Source: JALOOE01 sp964423545
Lineage (GTDB): Bacteria; Chloroflexota; Anaerolineae; CG2-30-64-16
Direction of reading: 5' to 3'
NCBI GenBank assembly: GCA_964423545.1
Contig: CAYRFV010000036.1
Coordinates: 1 to 29,441 of the forward strand
DNA length: 29,441 nt
Both the position numbers and the translations under genes were made by a program. Under the pieces are notes generated by a model. The model worked only from the letters and a program-made list of their open reading frames with translations, did not search any database and was not told the origin of the DNA. This document shows positions 23,067-29,441 of this stretch, in pieces; within the stretch, counting starts at the first letter, position 1, and every line of letters begins with the position of its first letter.

Positions 23067-24461
23067 ATGAACGACCCAACCACACGGCACGATGCGGCTT
23101 TTCGCCCGAACATCATTCTCATCAACTGTGACGACCTCGGCTACGGGGATTTGGGGTGTTACGGCTCGCAGGTGAACCAGACACCGCACCTCGACCGCAT
23201 GGCAGCAGAGGGGATGCGCTTCACCGATTTCTACATGGCCTCTCCGCTCTGCTCGCCCTCGCGCGGGGCCATGATGACCGGCTGCTATCCGCGGCGCATC
23301 AGTTTCGGCACGTTCGAGGGGCACGGCGTGCTCTTTCCGGGCCAGGGGATCGGCCTGAACCCGGATGAAACCACGATTGCAGCCATCCTGAAGCAGCAAG
23401 GTTACGCCACCAAGATCGTGGGCAAATGGCACTGCGGTGACCAGCCCGAGTTCCTCCCGACGCGTCACGGATTCGATAGCTACTACGGGCTGCCCTACAG
23501 CAACGATATGGGCATCCAGGCGAGCCATCTGTTCCGACTCATGCCGCCACTGCCACTGCTGCGCGATGAGGAAGTGATCGAAGAGCAGCCAGATCAGGCT
23601 TCGTTGACCTCGCGCTATGTCGAGGAGTCGCTCCGCTTCATACGGGAATCGCGCGACACCCCCTTCTTCCTCTACTTTGCGCACATGCACGTGCATCTGC
23701 CGCATTATGTCGCCTGGAGGTTTCTCAAGACTGCCATCAACGGCCCTTACGGCGCGGCCGTCGAATGCATCGACTGGAGCGTCGGCGTGCTGATGCGCGA
23801 GCTGAGGCGGTTGGGGCTGAACGACACCACGCTGATGATCTTCACATCGGACAACGGTTCGCGCGGCGATCGCGGGGGCAGCAACAGCCCGCTCCGAGGT
23901 GGGAAATTCACTACCTGGGAGGGCGGCCTGCGCGTGCCCTGCATCATGCGCTGGCCGGGCGCGATTCCCGCCGGCGCGACCGACTCCCATATTGTGACGT
24001 CCATGGACTTCCTGCCGACCCTGGCGCACCTGGCCGGCGCCGAGCCGCCATCGGACCGGATCATCGACGGCAAGGACGTCCGCTCGCTGCTGCTGGCCGA
24101 GCCGGGCGCAAACAGCCCTCACGATGCGTTCTTCTACTACCTGGGCGACCGCCTGCAGGCTGTCCGCTCCGGCCCATGGAAACTGCACGTCTGGCGCGAT
24201 GGGAAAGCCGTACAGGAATTGTACAACCTGGCTGCTGATCTCGGAGAGACGCGGGACGTAGCATCTGAGCATCCTGACATCGTGCGCGACCTGGACGCCA
24301 GGGCCGACGCAATGCGCCAGGACATCGGCGATGCCGCACGGGGGATGTCCGGCCGCAACTGCCGGCCCGCCGGCCGAGTGGAGAATTCGAAGACACTGAC
24401 AGAATACGACCCTGAGCATCCCTACTACATGGCAATGTACGACTTGCCGGATCGAGGGTGA
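23067..24461 (+). CDS. sulfatase (arylsulfatase A family), no signal peptide
   Basis: This 464-residue type I sulfatase hydrolyses sulfate esters. C62 in LCSPSRG (61-67) is the cysteine converted to formylglycine (C-x-P-x-R). Metal ligands are visible as D22 and D23 (INCDDLGYGD) and in FTSDNGSRGD; KWHCG and HMHVHLPH carry the expected Lys/His residues. The start is the ATG at 23067 with GAGGAG upstream; a TTG nine codons earlier is a poorer choice. There is no hydrophobic leader, unlike most secreted sulfatases, so it probably acts in the cytoplasm on an imported sulfated compound. In this operon it could desulfate the sugar that the barrels and dehydrogenase handle (inference). A formylglycine-generating enzyme is not in the window. 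Confidence 0.92.
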   Translation: MNDPTTRHDAAFRPNIILINCDDLGYGDLGCYGSQVNQTPHLDRMAAEGMRFTDFYMASPLCSPSRGAMMTGCYPRRISFGTFEGHGVLFPGQGIGLNPDETTIAAILKQQGYATKIVGKWHCGDQPEFLPTRHGFDSYYGLPYSNDMGIQASHLFRLMPPLPLLRDEEVIEEQPDQASLTSRYVEESLRFIRESRDTPFFLYFAHMHVHLPHYVAWRFLKTAINGPYGAAVECIDWSVGVLMRELRRLGLNDTTLMIFTSDNGSRGDRGGSNSPLRGGKFTTWEGGLRVPCIMRWPGAIPAGATDSHIVTSMDFLPTLAHLAGAEPPSDRIIDGKDVRSLLLAEPGANSPHDAFFYYLGDRLQAVRSGPWKLHVWRDGKAVQELYNLAADLGETRDVASEHPDIVRDLDARADAMRQDIGDAARGMSGRNCRPAGRVENSKTLTEYDPEHPYYMAMYDLPDRG

Positions 24462-24529
24462 CTTTCTGTTGCGATGACGACAACGCAGGATCGGCTCACG
24501 TCGCATCGACTCACGCCACAGGACGCGCC

Positions 24530-25750
24530 ATGAATGACAAGGACCGGAGCGCTTTGCGCGAACTTGCCCGACGCTACCTGGAGATTTGTTCGAAGCCGGA
24601 GATGGACGAGCGTCGCGACCTTTGGCGGCGGCACAACAGCCTGAAATGGACGCGGCCGCCGATCTATGTGCGCGCCTTTGCCTGGAAAGAGATGCCGGAG
24701 GCGCGGCTTTCCTGCGAGGACCCGTTCTATCGACATTTCGAGAACTTCTTCCGTTACCAGCTCTTCTGGGACAGCATGGCCGATGACTCGATCTTCGAGC
24801 CGTGGGTCACGGTGCAGGCGACGCATCGCTGCACGGGGTGGGGAGTCAGTGGGGAGCGCCATCGCTCGGGGGAAGAAGGCGGCTCGTTCAAGGTGGACTA
24901 CCCACTGAAGCGCGAAGAGGATATCGAAATGCTGCGACCGCCGCGACACGAGATCGACGAAGAGGCGACGGCGCGCAACAGCGAACGCCTGGCGGACGCG
25001 ATCGGCGATCTGATCACCATTAACGTCGATCGTGGCCCGGCCTACCGCATGTGGAGCGGCGACATCTCCACCGACTTGGGATACCTGCGCGGGATCGAGA
25101 ACTTCATGGTTGACATGTACGATCGGCCCGCCTGGCTCCACCGGCTGGCCGCCTTCATGCGCGATGGCATTCTGCGGACCCACGACCAGGCCGAGGCAGC
25201 TGGAGACTGGGGCCTTTCGGCCCATCAGAACCAGGCGATGCCCTATGCCGAGGAGTTGGCCGATCCCGCGCCGAACGCTAACGGGGTGCTGCGCAAGCAG
25301 TTGTGGGGGTACATGGCGGCCCAGGAGTTCGCACTGGTCTCCCCCGCCAAACATGAGGCGTTCCTTCTGGGCTACCAGATCCCGATTCTGAGCCAATTCG
25401 GGCTGGTCGCCTACGGCTGCTGCGAGGACCTGACCCGCAAGATCGGCATCTTGCGGCGGATTCCGAACTTGCGCCGCATCGCCGTATCACCTTTCGCAGA
25501 CGCGGCAAAATGTGCGGAGCAGATCGGCGCGGACTACGTCCTCTCCTATCGTCCCAGTCCGGCCGACATGGTAGGCTACGGCTTCGACCCCGACCGCATC
25601 CTGGCAATCCTGCGTCGCGATCTGCGGGCCTGCCGGAGATGCCACACCGACATCACCCTGAAGGATGTGGAGACCGTACAAGGGGATCCCCACCGCGTGC
25701 GCCGCTGGGTTGCCCTCACGCGCCAGGTGATCGACGAAGTGTACGGCTAA
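24530..25750 (+). CDS. divergent URO-D-like protein with GCCE motif (paralogue 2)
   Basis: This 406-residue protein is clearly related to the 20683-21951 product but far from identical. Shared landmarks are LRELARRY and RDLWRRHNSL near the N-terminus, AYGCCEDL (GCCE at 296-299), PNLRRIAVSPF, and SYRPSPADMVGYGF. The start at the ATG at 24530, with AGGA upstream, aligns with the start of paralogue 1; a GTG at 24458 overlapping the sulfatase stop would add 24 unmatched residues. As in paralogue 1, a Cys pair stands where URO-D methyltransferases have their zinc motif. It closes the second catabolic operon, and its 3' end overlaps the remnant of a convergent pseudogene by about 35 bases. Its function is unknown. 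Confidence 0.8.
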   Translation: MNDKDRSALRELARRYLEICSKPEMDERRDLWRRHNSLKWTRPPIYVRAFAWKEMPEARLSCEDPFYRHFENFFRYQLFWDSMADDSIFEPWVTVQATHRCTGWGVSGERHRSGEEGGSFKVDYPLKREEDIEMLRPPRHEIDEEATARNSERLADAIGDLITINVDRGPAYRMWSGDISTDLGYLRGIENFMVDMYDRPAWLHRLAAFMRDGILRTHDQAEAAGDWGLSAHQNQAMPYAEELADPAPNANGVLRKQLWGYMAAQEFALVSPAKHEAFLLGYQIPILSQFGLVAYGCCEDLTRKIGILRRIPNLRRIAVSPFADAAKCAEQIGADYVLSYRPSPADMVGYGFDPDRILAILRRDLRACRRCHTDITLKDVETVQGDPHRVRRWVALTRQVIDEVYG

Positions 25751-26260
25751 CGGCCGCCTGGCTTCGCTCGGCCAGCCAGACGCCGAGGACGCGCGCGTCA
25801 GCCAAGGCCTGCTCCGGAGCATCGTCCCGCACGAACTCCAGCAGCGCAGAGCGCTCGCGCTCGTTGGAGGCAACCCGATCCAGGCAGGACCGCCACACCA
25901 CCGCACCCTCGACCAGCGGCCGGCGATCTGCTACGGCCGAGGGCGCGGTCGCCGCCCATTGGAAGACGTGCATGCTGCTGAGGTAGTCCAACACGGCGTT
26001 GAGACCCTGGGCGTAAGTCTTCGATCACGGCCATGCGATGGGCGAGCTCGGCGCCAGCAGACGCGAGCTTGCCCGCCCACACGCGGACGGTCGGCGCACC
26101 CAGCAGAATGGCGGTTTCCAGCACGCGCGCGAAGGGAAGACCCTCGCCCCCCGCGCGGAGGCCTGCGCGCCGGCAGCCGATCGCATTGCGGATGGGAACG
26201 CTCCGCGCCCCCCGAGCGTCACGGAAAAGATGCGCGCTGCGGCGAAGGTCGGGGATGATT
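25716..26260 (-). pseudogene. decayed TIM-barrel sugar isomerase gene
   Basis: On the - strand, one frame reads EGLPFARVLETAILLGAPTVRVWAG and on to MAVIEDLR (ending near 26011), the middle of a sugar isomerase/epimerase barrel. A different frame from about 26003 continues LNAVLDYLSSMHVFQW, RRPLVEGAVVW and ALLEFVRDDAPEQALADAR, the C-terminal part of the same family, still with the ligand-type His and Glu. The roughly 60 residues normally lying between (from family knowledge) are missing, the frames do not join, and the N-terminal third is absent, replaced by the mreB promoter. This fits a deletion plus frameshift. Together with the mreB promoter it accounts for the otherwise gene-free 25751-26353. 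Confidence 0.75.
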
Positions 26261-26288
26261 TGGGCTTTGCCTGTCCGGATGTTATAAT
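26260..26288 (+). promoter_or_regulatory. promoter of the mreBCD-mrdA operon
   Basis: A perfect TATAAT (26283-26288) lies 17 bases after TTGGGC (26260-26265). Transcription would start near 26295, about 59 bases before the chosen mreB start. The -35 box is weak. Confidence 0.7.
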
Positions 26289-26353
26289 CCCTGACGTTAT
26301 GTTCGTTAGGCTCTCGTCCGGTGCACTCATCCCTGCTCAGGAGCATATCGCGC

Positions 26354-27415
26354 GTGATCAGCCCGCTTAACTGGCTTCTTGGCCTGTTTTCTCTCGATAT
26401 CGGCATCGACCTGGGGACTGCCAACACCCTCGTGAACATTCGCAACCGGGGGATTGTCATCAACGAACCGTCCGTGGTGGCGATCGACAGAAAGAGCAAG
26501 CGTGTGTTGGCGATCGGCTCAGAGGCCAAAGAGATGGTCGGCCGCACACCGGGCAATATTGTCGCGGTCAGGCCCTTGCGAGATGGGGTGATCTCGGACT
26601 TCGACGTTACGGAGCAGATGCTCCACTACTTCATTCACAAAGTCCATGACCGTATGGTGCTGCGCATCCCGCGGCCGCGGGTCGTGGTGGGCATTCCCAG
26701 CGGCGTGACCGAGGTGGAGAAGCGCGCGGTCTATGATGCCACGATCAGTGCCGGTGCGCGCGAGGCCTACCTGATCGAGGAGCCGATGGCCGCCGCGATC
26801 GGCGCGGGACTGCCCGTCTCGGATGCACAGGGCAGCATGATCATCGACATCGGCGGCGGCACCACCGAAGTTGCCGTGACGTCATTGGGCGGCATCGTCG
26901 TGGCCCGCTCCATTCGCGTTGCGGGCGACGAAATGGATGAGGATATCATCAACTACGCCCGCCAGAAGTACAACCTGCTGATCGGCGAGCAGATGGCTGA
27001 ATCGGTGAAGATCGAGGCGGGATCGGCCTACCCGTTGGACGAAGAGCTGATGGTGGTGTTGCGTGGCCGCAACCTGATCACCGGCCTGCCGGAGGCGATC
27101 GATATCAGCAGCGTGGAGCTGCGCGAGGCCCTGCGCAACTCGGTGGGGATCATCATTGACACGGTGCGCCAAGCCATCGACGAAACACCGCCGGAATTGA
27201 TCTCGGACCTGATGCTGCACGGCATCGCCCTGGCGGGCGGCGGCGCGCTGCTCAAGGGGCTGGCGCAGCGCCTGTCCGAAGAAAGCAAAATGCGCGTGTA
27301 TGTCGCCGAGGACCCGCTGAGTTGCGTGGCGCGGGGCGCCGGCCAGGTCTTGGAGAACTTCGACGTGCTGCAGGCGACGCTTGCCAGTATGCAGCGGGGC
27401 AGCACGCTTCATTGA
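26354..27415 (+). CDS. mreB: rod shape-determining protein MreB
   Basis: This 353-residue bacterial actin forms membrane-associated filaments that direct the elongation machinery. Phosphate site 1 is DIGIDLGTANTLV (15-27), phosphate site 2 is IDIGGGTTEVAV (about 164-175), and the adenosine motif is GIALAGGGALLKGL (about 290-303). The short N-terminal segment SPLNWLLGLF is amphipathic to hydrophobic and may bind the membrane. I chose the GTG at 26354 because AGGAG (26339-26343) lies ten bases upstream. A GTG at 26321 would add 11 residues without a ribosome site. It is the first gene of the shape operon, followed by mreC after 84 bases. Confidence 0.96.
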   Translation: MISPLNWLLGLFSLDIGIDLGTANTLVNIRNRGIVINEPSVVAIDRKSKRVLAIGSEAKEMVGRTPGNIVAVRPLRDGVISDFDVTEQMLHYFIHKVHDRMVLRIPRPRVVVGIPSGVTEVEKRAVYDATISAGAREAYLIEEPMAAAIGAGLPVSDAQGSMIIDIGGGTTEVAVTSLGGIVVARSIRVAGDEMDEDIINYARQKYNLLIGEQMAESVKIEAGSAYPLDEELMVVLRGRNLITGLPEAIDISSVELREALRNSVGIIIDTVRQAIDETPPELISDLMLHGIALAGGGALLKGLAQRLSEESKMRVYVAEDPLSCVARGAGQVLENFDVLQATLASMQRGSTLH

Positions 27416-27474
27416 TTGCGGAGCCGGGTCGCGCCTGTCAGAGCGCTGCATGCGCGCACTCCGAGTTGCGCGAT

Positions 27475-27495
27475 CTGAGATCCGAAATCCAAAAT
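27475..27495 (+). repeat. three degenerate heptanucleotide repeats before mreC
   Basis: CTGAGAT, CCGAAAT and CCAAAAT stand in tandem and end five bases before the mreC ATG, where a Shine-Dalgarno site would be expected. The wording resembles heptameric short tandem repeats known from cyanobacteria and other large bacterial genomes (from memory). The A-rich stretch is unlike the surrounding high-GC DNA. Confidence 0.55.
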
Positions 27496-27499
27496 CGCC

Positions 27500-28357
27500 A
27501 TGAGTCGCGTTTCTAGCCGTACCTTCTTGGTCTTCGCGCTGGCGGCCGTAAGCCTTACATTGCTGATCCTCTCGTCGTCGAACCGACTTGGCCCAGTGGA
27601 AGGCGCGCTGTCGAGCGCCGGGCGCCCCTTCCTCATCACGTTCAGCGGGATTAGCCGGCAGCTCAACAACCTGGTCACCACTGCCCGGGACCTGACCACG
27701 CTGCGCGGCCGCAACAACCAGTTGCAGACAATGGTCGACACGCTGACGATCGACAATTTGCGCCTGCAGGAGGCCGAGTCGGAGAACGAGCGACTGCGCA
27801 GTCTGCTCCGATTCCGGCAGCTGAATCCCAACTATGATTTCCGCGGCGGCCAGGTCATCGCGCGCGTCATCGGAAAATCGCCCAGCAACTACCTGCATTC
27901 GATCACCATCGATCTCGGCTCTGAGCACGGCATTAAGCCGGGTATGCCCGTCGTCACGGAACGCGGTCTGGTGGGCCGCATCCACAAGGTCGGCGCGCTC
28001 TCCTCGACCGTGCTCCTGATCACCGATCCCAGCAGCGGTGTTCCCGGGCTCATTCGCGGCAACCGCCTCAGCGGCGTGGTCAGCGGTCGCGCCAGCGGCC
28101 AGCCAGTCATGGAGTTCATTCCCCAGGACGAGAAGATTGCCTTGGGTGACACGGTGATCACCTCCGGCTTGGGCGGCAACTTCCCGAAGAATCTCGTCAT
28201 CGGGCAGATCGTCGAAGTGCGCCAGCGCGACTACGAGATGTTTCAGCAGGCCACGATCCGTCCGACCGTCAACTTCGACCGGCTGGAAGTCGTGCTGGTC
28301 ATCACGAACTTCCAGCCGCTGCCCGGCGCACCGGGCGACGTCGAAAGCGTGGGGTGA
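27500..28357 (+). CDS. mreC: rod shape-determining protein MreC
   Basis: This 285-residue bitopic membrane protein links MreB to the periplasmic or extracytoplasmic elongation enzymes. It has one N-terminal membrane helix (about 7-26, FLVFALAAVSLTLLIL), a coiled-coil stretch (about 65-105, NNQLQTMVDTLTIDN followed by LRLQEAESENERLRSLL), and the MreC beta domains with ARVIGKSPSNYLHSITIDLG, GLVGRI, LITDPSSGVPG and GDTVITSGLGGNFPKNLVIGQI. The length is usual. The ATG at 27500 has no good ribosome site; heptad repeats occupy that place. mreD begins six bases after the stop. Confidence 0.95.
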   Translation: MSRVSSRTFLVFALAAVSLTLLILSSSNRLGPVEGALSSAGRPFLITFSGISRQLNNLVTTARDLTTLRGRNNQLQTMVDTLTIDNLRLQEAESENERLRSLLRFRQLNPNYDFRGGQVIARVIGKSPSNYLHSITIDLGSEHGIKPGMPVVTERGLVGRIHKVGALSSTVLLITDPSSGVPGLIRGNRLSGVVSGRASGQPVMEFIPQDEKIALGDTVITSGLGGNFPKNLVIGQIVEVRQRDYEMFQQATIRPTVNFDRLEVVLVITNFQPLPGAPGDVESVG

Positions 28358-28363
28358 AGCAGG

Positions 28364-28912
28364 ATGGCGCACGTACGGCGACGAGGCGCGCTCAGGATTC
28401 GGCGTAGCCTGACCGGCCTGTATCTGATGGCGGCGGTCCTGGCCCTGGTTGTGTTGGTGCAGGCGACGTTGCTGGCGCGCGTCAGGCTGGTGGGCGCATC
28501 GCCCAACCTGCTCCTGGTGGTCGTCGTGTGCTGGAGCCTCATCCGCGGCCTGTATGACGGGTTGATCTGGGGCTTCGTCGGCGGCCTGGCTCTCGACGTG
28601 ATCGCCGGCCTGCCGCTTGGCACGTCGTCGCTGGCGCTCATGGCGACGACGCCGCTGGCCGGCTTGGGCAAGAACAGCGTGTTTCCGGGCAGCCTGACGC
28701 TGCCCGTGCTCCTGGTGGCGCTGGCGACCCCCGTGTACGGTTGGCTGGTCCTGCTGACTGAGCTGCTGCGCGGGATCCCGGTCGATTGGCTGGCGAGCAG
28801 CGTGCGCGTCATCGGCCCGGAGATCGCAATCAATGGAGCGCTGGTGATCGTCGTGTATCCTGTGCTGCGCTGGCTGGCGACGCAGATCCGGCCGACGCAG
28901 ATGGAATGGTGA
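28364..28912 (+). CDS. mreD: rod shape-determining protein MreD
   Basis: This 182-residue polytopic membrane protein is predicted to have about five hydrophobic segments, starting with LYLMAAVLALVVLVQATLLA and including LLLVVVVCWSLIRGLYDGLI. PNLLLVVVVCW and GLIWGFVGGLALDVIAGLPLG (split here only by reading) are the typical MreD portion. It lies between mreC and the PBP2 gene, with six and four bases of spacing. The first 15 residues are very basic, consistent with a cytoplasmic N-terminus. It is a poorly conserved family, so the call relies on topology, length and position together. Confidence 0.9.
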   Translation: MAHVRRRGALRIRRSLTGLYLMAAVLALVVLVQATLLARVRLVGASPNLLLVVVVCWSLIRGLYDGLIWGFVGGLALDVIAGLPLGTSSLALMATTPLAGLGKNSVFPGSLTLPVLLVALATPVYGWLVLLTELLRGIPVDWLASSVRVIGPEIAINGALVIVVYPVLRWLATQIRPTQMEW

Positions 28913-28916
28913 GAGC

Positions 28917-29441
28917 ATGAAACCGGCAATCAGTCGAGCTGAAGCACGGCTGATGCTGCTGCGGGGCGTGGTTGCCGTCGTAGTGGCGGTGCTGATCGGC
29001 CGTCTGTGGCAGTTGCAGATGGTCGAGGGCTCCACCTATCTCCTGCGCGCCGATCGCAACCGTTTTCGAGAGGTCGAAGTGGCCGCGCCGCGCGGGGTGA
29101 TCTACGATCGCAACGGCAAGATCCTGGCCCGCAACCGGCCAAGCTTCACGATCTCGGTGGTGCCAGGGGACCTGCCGAAGACACGCGAGGGAGAGCCGGA
29201 CACCGCACGAGAAACCGCGGTGTTGGACCGGCTTCTTGCGCTGCTGGCCCAGCCCGCGCCCAGGCTACGCCCCAGCCCGACGCCGAGCCCCACGCCGGCG
29301 CCTGCGAAAGGCGGCGCGGCCCCTGCGAGACCCATCTCGACGACCATGCAGATTCCCGATCGGCAGCCCTGGTACATGCCGCGTGCGGAAATCGAAAAGG
29401 CCATCAAAGAGGGCCGGCTGGGCGGCGCCTATCGGCCGATC
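28917..29441 (+). CDS. mrdA: penicillin-binding protein 2 (MrdA/PbpA), 5' part only
   Basis: The first 175 residues of a class B penicillin-binding protein are present; the gene runs off the window. The protein has a short cytoplasmic start, a membrane helix (about 12-30, LMLLRGVVAVVVAVLIGRL), then WQLQMVEGSTY and APRGVIYDRNGKILARN (57-73), the start of the pedestal/dimerisation domain of PBP2. Residues about 113-138 are a Pro/Ala-rich insert (RLRPSPTPSPTPAPAKG), which is unusual at this place in PBP2. The transpeptidase domain with SxxK, SxN and KTG lies outside the window. The ATG follows mreD by four bases. It would cross-link peptidoglycan during elongation with MreBCD and RodA. Confidence 0.93.
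   Translation, partial: MKPAISRAEARLMLLRGVVAVVVAVLIGRLWQLQMVEGSTYLLRADRNRFREVEVAAPRGVIYDRNGKILARNRPSFTISVVPGDLPKTREGEPDTARETAVLDRLLALLAQPAPRLRPSPTPSPTPAPAKGGAAPARPISTTMQIPDRQPWYMPRAEIEKAIKEGRLGGAYRPI

Noticed and set aside
22989..24506. 505-codon - strand frame opposite the sulfatase
   Set aside because: The + strand sulfatase carries CSPSR and all metal motifs; the antisense frame has none.
26882..29035. 717-codon - strand frame opposite mreB, mreC and mreD
   Set aside because: Although long, it lies wholly antisense to three well-known genes, and its His/Gln/Asp-rich translation is typical of a GC-driven shadow frame.
1..29441. CRISPR arrays, tRNA/rRNA genes, insertion sequences or phage genes
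   Set aside because: None was seen on reading either strand; repeats present are the domain duplication, palindromes and short tandem units listed above.

Overview
The window is one high-GC bacterial contig piece with densely packed genes and Shine-Dalgarno-led starts. The organism is most likely a member of the Chloroflexota (Caldilineae/Anaerolineae-like). This is an inference from the Ala/Pro/Thr-rich fasciclin lipoprotein, the style of the mreBCD-PBP2 cluster, and the wealth of sugar-isomerase and URO-D-like genes. There is no rRNA or tRNA to confirm it.

Region 1 (1-6515, + strand) is a tight catabolic operon: an iron-type alcohol dehydrogenase, a LarA-family (nickel-pincer racemase/epimerase) protein, D-apionate oxidoisomerase (apnO), D-apionolactonase (apnL) and 3-oxo-isoapionate decarboxylase (oiaC). 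It ends at a strong hairpin terminator. The last three genes form the known non-phosphorylative route apionolactone -> apionate -> 3-oxo-isoapionate -> L-erythrulose + CO2. The first two are not part of that described route.

Region 2 (6516-10320, + strand) holds three separately expressed genes. They are a lipoprotein with two FAS1 domains that are identical over 414 bp, an extended-SDR/DUF2867-like protein, and ribosomal protein L25 (CTC type) with its own sigma-70-like promoter.

Region 3 (10312-16693, - strand) reads tilS -> rRNA large-subunit methyltransferase (RlmI/K-like) -> PD-(D/E)XK nuclease-like protein -> GH99-like secreted protein -> hpt -> LysM/M23 peptidase. The association of tilS and hpt is a familiar housekeeping arrangement.

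Region 4 (16947-25750, + strand) is a second catabolic operon: a Gfo/Idh/MocA dehydrogenase, three TIM-barrel sugar isomerase/epimerase proteins, one classical URO-D-family protein, two divergent URO-D-like paralogues that share a GCCE motif, an unrecognised 47-residue ORF and a cytoplasmic-looking sulfatase. No transporter, regulator or corrinoid protein lies in view, so the substrate is unknown. A modified (sulfated and/or O-methylated) sugar is only a hypothesis. The operon contains a 10-N assembly gap inside one isomerase and a long palindromic repeat between two genes.

Region 5 (25716-29441) begins with a decayed sugar-isomerase pseudogene on the - strand. It is followed by the cell-shape operon mreB-mreC-mreD-PBP2 (mrdA) from a promoter with a consensus -10 box. 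PBP2 runs off the window end.
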